Part shown: piece after piece, positions 8,182 to 16,166 of the stretch | How the letters are laid out: each line of letters begins with the position of its first letter | How positions within the stretch are numbered: the first letter of the stretch is position 1 | Source: Candidatus Gastranaerophilales bacterium | GTDB lineage: Bacteria > Cyanobacteriota > Vampirovibrionia > Gastranaerophilales > Gastranaerophilaceae | Assembly: GCA_944324485.1 (NCBI GenBank) | Contig: CALUWM010000017.1 | Location: 1 to 34,730 of the forward strand | Reading direction: 5' to 3' | DNA length: 34,730 nucleotides | The notes under the pieces: model-generated | The model's input: the letters and a program-made list of their open reading frames with translations, nothing else | Databases searched by the model: none | What the model was told of the DNA's origin: nothing | Made by a program: the position numbers and the translations under genes

Positions 8182-8868
8182 TTATACTCCCTTAAATCTT
8201 TTAAAAATCAATTGAGGCCTTGTAATAGCGGAGCCAATCACAACCGCATCAGCACCAAAATTAAATGCAAGCTCAACATCAGATCTTTGCCATATCTTTC
8301 CTTCAAGTATGGTAAAAATATCTATATTATTTTTAATTTCCTTAACCAGCTCAAAGTCAGGACTATCAGGTTTATTGATAGTTTCTTTAGTATAACCGCT
8401 AAGAGTTGTAGAAACTATATCGCAACCTAATTCATAAGCATGTATCGCCTCTCTATAAGTTGCTATATCGGCCATAGCAAGCCTATTAGAGGATTTTATA
8501 AAATCAACTAAGTCTGATAATTTTTCTCCATTTGGACGAGTTCTCAGTGTACCGTCAAAAGCAACAATATCGGCTCCGGCATCAATAATCTCTCTGCAAT
8601 CTCCAACAGTAGGTGTAATATAAACAAGTTCTTTATAGTTATCAGGTATTATTTTTGGTTTTGTAATACCTATTACTATAATATTTGGGTACTTACTTTT
8701 AATATTTCTAATATCTCTTTGACCTGCTAATCTAAGAACTTTTGCACCGCCAAGTTCTATAACACTTTGAGCCAAGGCAAGAATACAATTTTCATCATAC
8801 AAAGGTTCATCAGGCATAGCTTGTATTGAAACTATTACCTCGTTTTTAATTTGCTTTAAAATTTCCAT
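8182..8868 (-). CDS. nanE: N-acetylmannosamine-6-phosphate 2-epimerase
   Basis: Converts ManNAc-6-phosphate to GlcNAc-6-phosphate, feeding amino sugars toward glycolysis or cell-wall precursors. 228 residues with a TIM-barrel pattern typical of NanE: VSIQAMPDEPLYD near the N-terminus, VIGITKP with the probable catalytic lysine K70, ADIVAFDGTLRTRPNG, DIVSTTLSGYT, TILEGKIW with the expected glutamate, and the phosphate-binding end ADAVVIGSAITRP. It is first in an operon with the ROK kinase. A TATAAT box 7 bases before the ATG and no Shine-Dalgarno suggest a leaderless transcript. No sialate lyase or transporter is in the window, so the source of ManNAc is unknown. Confidence 0.9.
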   Translation of the reverse strand: MEILKQIKNEVIVSIQAMPDEPLYDENCILALAQSVIELGGAKVLRLAGQRDIRNIKSKYPNIIVIGITKPKIIPDNYKELVYITPTVGDCREIIDAGADIVAFDGTLRTRPNGEKLSDLVDFIKSSNRLAMADIATYREAIHAYELGCDIVSTTLSGYTKETINKPDSPDFELVKEIKNNIDIFTILEGKIWQRSDVELAFNFGADAVVIGSAITRPQLIFKRFKGV

Positions 8869-8875
8869 ATTTCAT

Positions 8876-8881
8876 ATTATA
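8876..8881 (-). promoter_or_regulatory. TATAAT -10 box, 7 bases before the nanE ATG
   Basis: On the minus strand TGTATAAT is followed by seven bases and then the nanE ATG. No ribosome site fits in that space, so a leaderless mRNA is expected. No convincing -35 element is visible. Confidence 0.55.
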
Positions 8882-8926
8882 CAACATTTTAAAATATTAT
8901 ATATAATTAAAAAAAAGGAGAAAAAA

Positions 8927-9121
8927 ATGGGAAGAATAATAGCTTTAATTATTATTGCTGCAATCGTATGGTTTGGATACAACAAGGGTTTTGACCTAAA
9001 CAACGTAAAAGAAAAGTCAATAAAAGCACTTGAAAACGAAAAAACAATAAACTTAATTAATTCAAGAAGAAACCAAGACCAATCAGATATTAATAAAGTT
9101 ATAAATGGAGAAGTAAAATAA
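8927..9121 (+). CDS. Small single-pass membrane protein of unknown function
   Basis: 64 residues. One hydrophobic N-terminal segment (about residues 3-18, RIIALIIIAAIVWFGY) is followed by a charged tail (EKSIKALENEKTINLINSRRNQ). A strong ribosome site AAAAAAGGAG precedes the ATG, which supports translation. It is divergent from nanE and lies about 100 bases upstream of glmU. It could be a small regulator or a stress membrane peptide; nothing in the sequence decides. Confidence 0.65.
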   Translation: MGRIIALIIIAAIVWFGYNKGFDLNNVKEKSIKALENEKTINLINSRRNQDQSDINKVINGEVK

Positions 9122-9227
9122 TTTTCGACAAACTTTGTTAAAAATTATGTCAAAAAAATACATAAGACTTCAACAAACACATCTTTTGTGAGAAAATCAA
9201 CTTAGTGCAAGGTTAGAGGCAAAAACA

Positions 9228-10583
9228 ATGGAAAAAGAAATAAAAGCAATTATTCTGGCGGCCGGCAAAGGTAAAAGAATGCACTCGACCATACCAAAAG
9301 TTTTGCATGAAATATTCTCTAAACCATTATTAGGCTGGGTAATTGAAGCGATACAAAGACTGGGACATGAAACAGAAAGCATTGTTGTAATTGGACATCA
9401 ATCACACGATGTTGAAGACTATTTAAACAATAACTATAAATATGTTAAAACTACATTTCAAAAAGACCAGCTTGGAACAGGACATGCTGTTGCTCAAGCA
9501 GTACCTCTTTTAAGTCAATTCAGAGGAACGGTAATCATAACATGTGGAGACACTCCCTTAATTACAACAAAAACTTTAAAAAATTTAATTCGTTTTCACC
9601 AAGATAACGACTCCGATTTGACTGTTATGACAACAAGGTTTGATGATCCAACCGGATATGGAAGAATTATAAGAAGTTCTAAAGACGAAATTTTAACAAT
9701 AATTGAAGAAAAAGATGCAACAGAAACCCAGAAAGAAATTCAAGAAGTAAACACTGGTGTATACTGCGCAAAATGGACAAAAATAAGACATGCTTTTGCA
9801 GAACTCAACAATAACAATGCACAAGGTGAATATTACTTAACAGATATTGTCAGATGGTCAAGAAAACAAGGTTTAAAAGTACTTGGATATGAAATAAAAG
9901 ACAACAGGGAAATATATGGTATCAATTCAAGAAGAAACCTGTCTTATGCAACAGAACTAATGAACCAAAGAAAACTTGAAGAACTCATGGATTCAGGAGT
10001 TACAATAGTTGATCCAAAAACCACATATATATCACCTGAAACAGAAATCGGACAAGATACCATCATTTATCCAAATACATATATAAATGGAAAAAATAAA
10101 ATTGCTAAGTTTTGTAAAATTGGTCCCATGACCCATATTAGAGGCAATTGTGAGGTAGGAGAAGAATCAAAAATAGGTAATTTTGTCGAACTAAAAAATG
10201 CAAAAATAGCAAAAAAAACTAATGTTTGTCATTTAAGTTATGTAGGGGATGCACAAATTGGATCTAACGTTAATATCGGTGCAGGCACAATTTTTGCAAA
10301 CTACAATTCAATAACAAAAGAGAAAAAAGGTTCTACACTTTCAGACGGTGTCTCAATAGGCTCAAATTCGGTTATAGTTGCACCGGTTGAAATAAAACAA
10401 AACGCCTTTGTCGCAGCAATGAGTTGCGTTACAAAAGACGTGGAAGAATCATCTCTTGTAATGACTCGTGGCCCCCAAAAAGAAATAAAAAATTGGGTTA
10501 AAAATAAAAAAGGAGAAAAGTTAAATGAGTCTCGAACTGGAAACACAAATGGAGAAATTGGAAAAGATACTTCCAACTCATGA
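9228..10583 (+). CDS. glmU: Bifunctional UDP-GlcNAc pyrophosphorylase / GlcN-1-P acetyltransferase
   Basis: Makes UDP-GlcNAc from glucosamine-1-phosphate, acetyl-CoA and UTP, the precursor of peptidoglycan and lipopolysaccharide. 451 residues. The N-terminal uridylyltransferase has ILAAGKGKRMHS (9-20; the usual GTRM threonine is a lysine, the catalytic arginine is kept), PKVLHE, DQLGTGHAV and CGDTPLI. The C-terminal left-handed beta-helix has repeated hexapeptides and GAGTIFANYN with the downstream acetyltransferase signature. A GAGGC ribosome site precedes the ATG. Its last 59 bases overlap the start of prs in another frame, so its C-terminal tail (about 433-451, polar and not family-like) is probably a read-on extension. 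It is the first gene of glmU-prs-UDG-DHH. Confidence 0.95.
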   Translation: MEKEIKAIILAAGKGKRMHSTIPKVLHEIFSKPLLGWVIEAIQRLGHETESIVVIGHQSHDVEDYLNNNYKYVKTTFQKDQLGTGHAVAQAVPLLSQFRGTVIITCGDTPLITTKTLKNLIRFHQDNDSDLTVMTTRFDDPTGYGRIIRSSKDEILTIIEEKDATETQKEIQEVNTGVYCAKWTKIRHAFAELNNNNAQGEYYLTDIVRWSRKQGLKVLGYEIKDNREIYGINSRRNLSYATELMNQRKLEELMDSGVTIVDPKTTYISPETEIGQDTIIYPNTYINGKNKIAKFCKIGPMTHIRGNCEVGEESKIGNFVELKNAKIAKKTNVCHLSYVGDAQIGSNVNIGAGTIFANYNSITKEKKGSTLSDGVSIGSNSVIVAPVEIKQNAFVAAMSCVTKDVEESSLVMTRGPQKEIKNWVKNKKGEKLNESRTGNTNGEIGKDTSNS

Positions 10584-11541
10584 TATTAAATTATTTTCAG
10601 GTCGTTCAAATAATGCACTCGCATCTGAAATTGCTGAATATTTAGGAACAAGTCTTGAACCTATTACAATTAAAAACTTTTCAGATGGAGAAATATATGT
10701 CCAAATTCAAGATTCAGTTCGAGGAGACGATGTATTTATAGTTCAACCAATTTGCAATCCGGTAAACGAAAACCTCGTAGAGCTATTAATTTTATTAGAT
10801 GCCTTTAAAAGAGCAAGTGCCAAGTCGATTACAGCTGTTATTCCATATTACGGATACGCAAGACAAGACAGAAAAGCCTCAGGCAGAGAGGCAATTACAG
10901 CAAAACTTGTTGCAGACTTATTAACCCAAGCAGGCGCAACAAGAGTTCTTGCAATGGATCTTCATACAGGACAAATTCAAGGATTCTTTAACATTTTAGT
11001 TGATCATATTTATGCAACACCTGTCATTGTAAACTATGTAAAAAATATTAATACAGAAGGTTCTGAATTGGTATGCGTTTCCCCTGATATGGGAGGTGTT
11101 AAAAGAACAAGGGCTTTAGCAAAACAAGTAGGAGCGCCTATTGCAATCATTGATAAACGAAGAGACAAACACAATAGCGCAATTGCATGCAACATAATAG
11201 GCGATGTAAAAGACAAAATTTGCGTCATGTTTGACGATATAATAGATACAGCAGGAACAATTTGTGAAGCTGCAAGAATGTTAAAAGAAAAAGGTGCTCG
11301 TGAAGTATATGTTTGCGCAGTACATCCTGTTTTTTCAGGTCCTGCACTTGAAAGACTGGAAGCATCACCAATTAAAGAAGTGATAGTAACAAATACAATC
11401 CCGCTAAAAGACACTGTAATTCCTGAAAAAATTAAACAAGTAAGTGTTGCTCCTCTGCTTGGAGAAGCTATTTCAAGGATACATGATGACAAATCGGTTT
11501 CCAGCTTGTTTGGTTTTGAAATCGAGTATAAAAAAGACTAA
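10525..11541 (+). CDS. prs: Ribose-phosphate pyrophosphokinase (PRPP synthase)
   Basis: Makes PRPP from ribose 5-phosphate and ATP for nucleotides, histidine, tryptophan and NAD. 338 residues, slightly longer than usual because of about 20 extra N-terminal residues before IKLFSGRSNNALA. Visible family motifs: FSDGEIYVQI, YYGYARQDRKASGREAI (flexible ATP loop), MDLHTGQIQGFF, and the PRPP-binding CVMFDDIIDTAGTI. The start at 10525 is chosen because AGGAG sits at 10511-10515. It lies inside glmU, giving a 59-base overlap. A second ATG at 10549 would match the usual N-terminus more closely but has no clear ribosome site. The glmU-prs order is also known from Bacillus. Confidence 0.95.
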   Translation: MSLELETQMEKLEKILPTHDIKLFSGRSNNALASEIAEYLGTSLEPITIKNFSDGEIYVQIQDSVRGDDVFIVQPICNPVNENLVELLILLDAFKRASAKSITAVIPYYGYARQDRKASGREAITAKLVADLLTQAGATRVLAMDLHTGQIQGFFNILVDHIYATPVIVNYVKNINTEGSELVCVSPDMGGVKRTRALAKQVGAPIAIIDKRRDKHNSAIACNIIGDVKDKICVMFDDIIDTAGTICEAARMLKEKGAREVYVCAVHPVFSGPALERLEASPIKEVIVTNTIPLKDTVIPEKIKQVSVAPLLGEAISRIHDDKSVSSLFGFEIEYKKD

Positions 11542-11550
11542 AGGGTCAAA

Positions 11551-12132
11551 ATGAATATTAAAGAACAATTAAATGAAATTAAAAAACAGGCTAAAAACTG
11601 TTTTAATTGTCCTTTAAGTGAAAACAGAACAAACACTGTTTTTTCTGACGGATGCGAGCAAGCACCAGTTATGTTTATAGGAGAAGCCCCCGGAAAAAAC
11701 GAAGACGAAACGGGAATACCCTTTATCGGAAGAGCGGGTCAACTTTTAAGAAATTATTTAAAAGAGATTGGCTTCAAAGAAAATGATATTTATATTGCAA
11801 ACACTGTTAAATGTCGCCCGCCTGAAAATAGAAAACCGTCAAAAAAAGAAAAAGAAGCTTGCGAATTTTTTCTGAAAAAACAAATAGAATTTGTTAATCC
11901 AAAAATCATTGTTTTAGTGGGCTCAACTGCTCTTGAAAGCTTTATAGATAAAAAAACAACAATAACAAAAGCAAGAGGCCAAGTTTTTGAAAAAGAATTT
12001 GCAGGAAAAATCAGAAAATTTATACCTATATTTCATCCGTCATACCTACTAAGACAACACTCTGAAAGAGATGGTTCTCCAAGATTTTTATTTAAAAAAG
12101 ATTTAATAAACATAAAAGAAAATTTTATTTAA
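11551..12132 (+). CDS. Uracil-DNA glycosylase, family 4 (Fe-S type)
   Basis: Removes uracil from DNA to start base-excision repair. 193 residues, typical for family 4. The active-site loop FIGEAPGKNEDETGIPFIGRAG is followed by NTVKCRPPENRKP and, near the C-terminus, FHPSYLLRQ. Four cysteines expected to hold the [4Fe-4S] cluster are present: C17 and C20 (NCFNC), the one in KCRPP, and the one in KEACEFF. It starts 9 bases after prs with an AGGG ribosome site and is followed after one base by the DHH gene, so it belongs to the same operon. Confidence 0.92.
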   Translation: MNIKEQLNEIKKQAKNCFNCPLSENRTNTVFSDGCEQAPVMFIGEAPGKNEDETGIPFIGRAGQLLRNYLKEIGFKENDIYIANTVKCRPPENRKPSKKEKEACEFFLKKQIEFVNPKIIVLVGSTALESFIDKKTTITKARGQVFEKEFAGKIRKFIPIFHPSYLLRQHSERDGSPRFLFKKDLINIKENFI

Positions 12133-12133
12133 A

Positions 12134-13264
12134 ATGAAAATTAATTACTCTCTCACCAGCTTTAAAGCAAAAAAAATTCCAAAATTAAAAGCAAAACAAA
12201 TCGATGAATTATTAAAAAAATCCCCAAAAGTCGACATAATATGTCATGAATCAACTGATTCAGATGCTGCTAATTCAGCTTTAGCAATGAAAGAATATTT
12301 AAAACAATTCAACATCAGTTCAAGAATAATAATTTCACAAAATCTGCAAAACCTTCCGCTAAGAAAAAAAGATAATATAATCCAAGCACAAGATTTAAAA
12401 GATGAAACCCCAGACACAATTTTATGTGTTGATTTTAGTTCTAAAGAAAGAATTTCACCCAAAACGCTAAGCTATATAAAAAAAGCAAAACAAGTCATAT
12501 GTCTTGACCATCACAAAGGGGAAAATCTGCAAAAAGATGTCGGACAAAACTTTTTTTACATAGATACAAGTGCAAAATCAGCAACCAGCATAATATATAG
12601 GCTATTTGAAGCATTAAACAAAAAAACAATTAAAAAAACTGCATATGATTTATTTTTAGGACTAATAAGCGACTGTAATAAAAGAGGGCTAATAAGTTGT
12701 GATGGAACAAAAGGAACTATAACCCCAAGTAAAGAATTTGAAAAAGATAAAGATGCTTTTGAAATATATAATAAATTAAAAAGATTTCTTTCAATTAAAG
12801 AAATTTCAGAAATTGCAAAAATGGTAGATATAACTTCAACTTTAACACCCAAAGAAGAAAAATTCAGGGATTCTTTATACAAAAAAATCAAATACAGCAA
12901 AAACAAAAAAATTGCATACGTAGAAATTCCTCCTGATGACAAAATCTGGCAATCTCTAGGCGGGGATAACACTAAAACCAGTGCTATATTAAACAAATTT
13001 AGACAAAATATCTTAAAATTAAATCCAAACACAAAAGTGGCAGTAACTTTTTATGAAGCTAAAAATTTATATAGAGTAAGTCTTCATGCCAAGGGAATCT
13101 CACTTGATGAATTTTATAACTATGCGCAAAAAAATATTCCCTATAATTTTTCTATTGGCGGTCATTCAGATAGAGGGGGAGGAAAGCTTGATTCAACAGA
13201 ACCCGAAACTTGTAAAAAATGGACAGAAGATATAATCAAATGCCTCTTTTTAACAATAGATTAA
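12134..13264 (+). CDS. DHH/DHHA1-family phosphoesterase (NrnA-like) with an SFKA N-terminus
   Basis: Probably a manganese-dependent phosphoesterase acting on oligoribonucleotides, pAp or a cyclic-dinucleotide product. 376 residues. The DHH domain shows CHESTDSDAANSALAM (altered from the usual HxxPDGDAIGS), ILCVDFSS, the namesake ICLDHHKGEN and GLISDCNKRG. The DHHA1 end has IGGHSDRGGGK. Before the domain lies MKINYSLTSFKAKK, a short leader whose SFKA recurs in form in the ATPase at 18717. Only one base separates it from the upstream stop and no Shine-Dalgarno is visible, so it depends on coupling to the UDG gene. RecJ is unlikely because the protein is too short. The exact substrate is not determinable. 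Confidence 0.85.
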   Translation: MKINYSLTSFKAKKIPKLKAKQIDELLKKSPKVDIICHESTDSDAANSALAMKEYLKQFNISSRIIISQNLQNLPLRKKDNIIQAQDLKDETPDTILCVDFSSKERISPKTLSYIKKAKQVICLDHHKGENLQKDVGQNFFYIDTSAKSATSIIYRLFEALNKKTIKKTAYDLFLGLISDCNKRGLISCDGTKGTITPSKEFEKDKDAFEIYNKLKRFLSIKEISEIAKMVDITSTLTPKEEKFRDSLYKKIKYSKNKKIAYVEIPPDDKIWQSLGGDNTKTSAILNKFRQNILKLNPNTKVAVTFYEAKNLYRVSLHAKGISLDEFYNYAQKNIPYNFSIGGHSDRGGGKLDSTEPETCKKWTEDIIKCLFLTID

Positions 13265-13274
13265 AACAACAGTA

Positions 13275-13312
13275 AAACTTAATAATTCAAAATTGAATTA
13301 TTAAGTTTTGTA
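13275..13312 (+). terminator. Perfect 16-bp AT-rich hairpin ending the glmU operon
   Basis: AAACTTAATAATTCAA (13275-13290) and its exact complement at 13293-13308 are separated by 2 bases and followed by a TG-interrupted T stretch. It is GC-poor, so termination strength is uncertain. Its place 10 bases after the last gene of the operon fits a terminator, perhaps working in both directions. Confidence 0.6.
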
Positions 13313-13373
13313 TCATATAAAATTAATCATTAAAAAAATTTTATTTTTTAAATATAATAATAAAGCATATGAA

Positions 13374-13404
13374 TTAACACTTTAGAATTATTTTTGGTTA
13401 TAAT
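13374..13404 (+). promoter_or_regulatory. Possible promoter of the glucan phosphorylase-like gene
   Basis: TATAAT at 13399-13404 lies about 60 bases before the ATG. TTAACA at 13374-13379 is a candidate -35, but the 19-base spacer is long. TTAACAC here and GTGTTAA at about 13411-13417 form inverted arms around the -10 region, a possible operator. Seen by eye only. Confidence 0.35.
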
Positions 13405-13462
13405 TTTATTTGTGTTAATATTTTATTAAACAAATCGTAGTTAGTATTAAAAGGATTAAATT

Positions 13463-15157
13463 ATGGCTTTACCAAACGTAGCTTATTTTTCAATGGAGAT
13501 TGCAATAGATCAATCCTTAGCAACATATTCAGGTGGCTTAGGATTCTTAGCAGGTTCACACATGCAATCAGCTGGATACTTACAAATGCCAATGGTTGGT
13601 GTAACTATGCTGTGGTCATTCGGTTACTATGATCAAAGAATTGACGAAAACGGTAATGTTGAAGTTGCATATATAAGAAAACATTATGACTTTTTAACCG
13701 ATATTAATGTTTCAACATCAGTCAAAGTTTTTGGAGAAGATGTAATCGTAAAAGCATACAAAGTTGAAGGCGAATTATTTGGAACTTGCCCCATATATTT
13801 ATTAACGACAGATGTCGAAGGAAATTCAGAATGGGCAAGAAAAATCTCTCACAAACTATACGATGGAGATGAAAAAATCCGTATAGCACAAGAAACTGTA
13901 CTTGGTATTGGTGGTGTCAGAATACTTCAAGCGGTCGGATATAACTTCGATACAATCCACTTAAATGAAGGTCACGCACTTCCTGCTGCATTTGAATTAT
14001 TAAGACAATACAATGGAGACCTTAAAGCAGTTAGAAGAAAAACAGTATTTACAACTCATACACCGGTTCCGGCAGGAAACGAAGTTCACTGGGTTGACAC
14101 TTTACTTGAAGGCGGATTTTTCTCAGGTTGCTCAAGAGAAACTGCGGTTGAATTAGGCGGAGAAAACTTCTCATTAACTGTTGCAGCTCTTAGAATGTCA
14201 AGAATAGCAAATGCAGTATCTCAGCTACACGGACTTGTAGCTAATAAAATGTGGGAATGGGTTAAAGACAGATGTCCAATTAAAGCGATTACCAATGCTG
14301 TCAACCTTCATTATTGGCAAGATGAAAGAATTGCAAAAGCAAAAACTCCGCAAGAATTGCTTGATGCAAAATATGAAATGAAAAAAGACTTATTCCAATA
14401 TATATCAGACACACAAGGAAAACGTTTTGATCCAAATGTACTGACTATTACTTGGGCAAGAAGATTTGCTGATTATAAACGTGCTTGGTTAATTTTAATG
14501 GATGAAGACAGAATTGCAAAATTATTAAACGAAAACAAAGTTCAATTAATTTTTGCAGGCAAATTCCATCCTGATGATGTTATGGGTAAAGAAACATTTA
14601 ATAATATTCTAAAAAAATCTTACAACATGAAAAATGTTGTTGTTCTTCCCGGTTATGAATTAGCACTTTCTGCAAGACTTAAAAAAGGTTCCGATATATG
14701 GTTAAATACACCAACAAGACCACTTGAAGCTTCAGGAACTTCAGGAATGTCAGCTAATATGAATGGTGCTTTACACTTCTCAACCTATGATGGTTGGACA
14801 GTAGAAGGAACATTCCCCGGAATCAACGGATATACCATTGAATATCCTGGATTGGATGACGATATTCCTTGGGAAGAAAGACACTGGAAAGATCATAGAT
14901 GTATGATGAATACACTTGAAAACGAAATCATACCTACATACTATGAAAACAAACAGGAATGGGCTCGCTTAATGCGTCAAGCTATGAGGACTGCTGAAGG
15001 TTATTTCAATTCAGACAGAATGGTTATAGAATATTTCAACAGAATATATAAGCCAATAGCTCATGGTGGAGCACAAGCAGGTGAAGAAAACCAAGGCGAA
15101 TCAAAACCATTTGAAGCACCAAACCAAGATGCTTGGACATATTCAAACATTAAATAA
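13463..15157 (+). CDS. Short alpha-glucan phosphorylase-like protein (GT35) lacking the PLP lysine
   Basis: 564 residues, the size of the short (thermophile/bacterial) glucan phosphorylases that release glucose 1-phosphate from glycogen. Recognisable parts: VAYFSMEIAIDQSLATYSGGLG (6-27), HLNEGHALPAAFELLR, TTHTPVPAGNEVHW, ARRFADYKRAWL, FAGKFHPDD and RPLEASGTSGM. After EASGTSGM the family has a lysine that binds pyridoxal phosphate (GMKAxxNG). Here the aligned residue is serine, S430 (codon 14750-14752), in GMSANMNG. Since phosphorylases need PLP, this protein may use another chemistry or be a synthase or regulator, although the rest of the fold is kept. It has its own ribosome site (AAAGGAT) and probable promoter and a strong terminator, so it is a single-gene unit. 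Confidence 0.85.
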   Translation: MALPNVAYFSMEIAIDQSLATYSGGLGFLAGSHMQSAGYLQMPMVGVTMLWSFGYYDQRIDENGNVEVAYIRKHYDFLTDINVSTSVKVFGEDVIVKAYKVEGELFGTCPIYLLTTDVEGNSEWARKISHKLYDGDEKIRIAQETVLGIGGVRILQAVGYNFDTIHLNEGHALPAAFELLRQYNGDLKAVRRKTVFTTHTPVPAGNEVHWVDTLLEGGFFSGCSRETAVELGGENFSLTVAALRMSRIANAVSQLHGLVANKMWEWVKDRCPIKAITNAVNLHYWQDERIAKAKTPQELLDAKYEMKKDLFQYISDTQGKRFDPNVLTITWARRFADYKRAWLILMDEDRIAKLLNENKVQLIFAGKFHPDDVMGKETFNNILKKSYNMKNVVVLPGYELALSARLKKGSDIWLNTPTRPLEASGTSGMSANMNGALHFSTYDGWTVEGTFPGINGYTIEYPGLDDDIPWEERHWKDHRCMMNTLENEIIPTYYENKQEWARLMRQAMRTAEGYFNSDRMVIEYFNRIYKPIAHGGAQAGEENQGESKPFEAPNQDAWTYSNIK

Positions 15158-15170
15158 AATAACAAATAAT

Positions 15171-15204
15171 AAAAAAACCGAAGATTTAATCTTCGGTTTT
15201 TTTT
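15171..15204 (+). terminator. Rho-independent terminator, bidirectional
   Basis: CCGAAGAT (15178-15185), loop TTA and ATCTTCGG (15189-15196) are flanked by seven A on the left and eight T on the right. It therefore works for the phosphorylase-like gene on plus and the kdsC-like gene on minus. Confidence 0.92.
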
Positions 15205-15213
15205 ATTTTAAAA

Positions 15214-15762
15214 TTACTGTTTGGACGGTTTTGATATCATATCAAAACTTAAACCCTTAGAATCTAAAATAAAATCACAAAGTTCTCTAACGGCTCCCTT
15301 TCCACCCTTAAAATCAGAAATAAAATTACAAACTTTTTTTACTTCTATAACAGCATCACTAGGGCAACACTTTAAACCGACTTCTTTTAAAACGCAAATA
15401 TCAGGTAAATCATCTCCCATATAAGCAATCTCATTTGGTGATATTTCATATTTTTTAGCTAACTCTTGAAGCGCAAGAATTTTATTTTTTTGCCCCATAT
15501 ACAACTCTTTTATATCTATCATCTCAGCTCTTAATTTAACAGCATTATTTTCTCTTGCAGTAATAATCGAAGTTATTATTCCTGCTTTAGATAACATTAC
15601 AACACCAAGTCCATCTTTTGCATTATATGTTTTTATTTCTCTGCCATCTTCCAAAAAAGTCAAAGAACCATCAGTCATAACTCCGTCTACATCAAATGCG
15701 ACAATCTTGATTTTTTTTGCAATTTCTTTTAAATCTGAATTTCTCACTTTTTTAGCCTCCAT
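15214..15762 (-). CDS. kdsC: KdsC-like HAD phosphatase (Kdo-8-phosphate phosphatase)
   Basis: Removes phosphate from 3-deoxy-D-manno-octulosonate 8-phosphate to give Kdo, the inner sugar of lipopolysaccharide. 182 residues, matching the capless KdsC tetramers. The HAD nucleophile motif FDVDGVMTDGS has D24 and D26, ITAREN is motif II, a lysine in MGQKNK follows, and AYMGDDLPDICVLKEVG is the metal-binding motif. The family also includes phosphatases for other nonulosonates such as sialic-acid-like sugars, so the substrate is inferred. TATAAT lies 7 bases before the ATG with no Shine-Dalgarno, suggesting a leaderless mRNA. Confidence 0.88.
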   Translation of the reverse strand: MEAKKVRNSDLKEIAKKIKIVAFDVDGVMTDGSLTFLEDGREIKTYNAKDGLGVVMLSKAGIITSIITARENNAVKLRAEMIDIKELYMGQKNKILALQELAKKYEISPNEIAYMGDDLPDICVLKEVGLKCCPSDAVIEVKKVCNFISDFKGGKGAVRELCDFILDSKGLSFDMISKPSKQ

Positions 15763-15769
15763 TAAAAAA

Positions 15770-15775
15770 ATTATA
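15770..15775 (-). promoter_or_regulatory. TATAAT -10 box, 7 bases before the kdsC-like ATG
   Basis: On the minus strand TGTATAAT is followed by seven bases, nearly all T, and then ATG. There is no room for a ribosome site. The layout is the same as at nanE. Confidence 0.55.
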
Positions 15776-15860
15776 CACTAAATGTATTAGTTTTATACTT
15801 ATTCAATTAAAAAATTATACATATTGCCGAAAACTTAAATGTAGTAAATAAAGAACTAAT

Positions 15861-16166
15861 ATGAACGAAATTAAAGAAATTCGACTTTCTAAAAATGAAT
15901 TTATCATTAATTTAGAAACAACCTCATTAAAATTACCCTATAAAATAATACAAGACAAGTATATTGTAGACATAAGTTCGTACAATTTAATCAATGCAAC
16001 TAAATATGCTATTTTATGTTCTACATATTGTTTCATAAGAAACTTTAAAAAGAAAATATGCTGGCTTGTAAAAGATGAAGAGATTAAAAGAGCTATATCG
16101 ATATTAAGACTGAAAAACACAGAACAAGAAGTCATAAATAAAAAAGAAGCAAAACTGGCATCATGA
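15861..16166 (+). CDS. Small protein of unknown function, coupled to an aldolase-like gene
   Basis: 101 residues, not recognised. The pattern of short strands and helices (FIINLETTSLKLPYKI, YIVDISSYNLINATKYAILCSTYCFI, KICWLVKDEEIKRAISILRLKN) is reminiscent of a STAS-like or small alpha/beta fold, but I cannot show homology. There is no signal peptide or clear membrane helix. It overlaps the next gene by 4 bases (ATGA), so the two are translated together. No strong ribosome site precedes its ATG. Confidence 0.6.
   Translation: MNEIKEIRLSKNEFIINLETTSLKLPYKIIQDKYIVDISSYNLINATKYAILCSTYCFIRNFKKKICWLVKDEEIKRAISILRLKNTEQEVINKKEAKLAS

Noticed and set aside
11034-11492. 152-codon minus-strand frame within prs
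   Set aside because: It lies wholly antisense to a clear PRPP synthase, has no ribosome site, and shows the serine- and leucine-rich look of a shadow frame.
12556-13032. 158-codon minus-strand frame within the DHH gene
   Set aside because: Antisense to conserved DHH motifs, with no ribosome site or family-like sequence.
13275-13312. The long AT-rich palindrome as an insertion-sequence end
   Set aside because: There is no transposase, no second copy in the window and no target duplication. Its place right after an operon fits a terminator.
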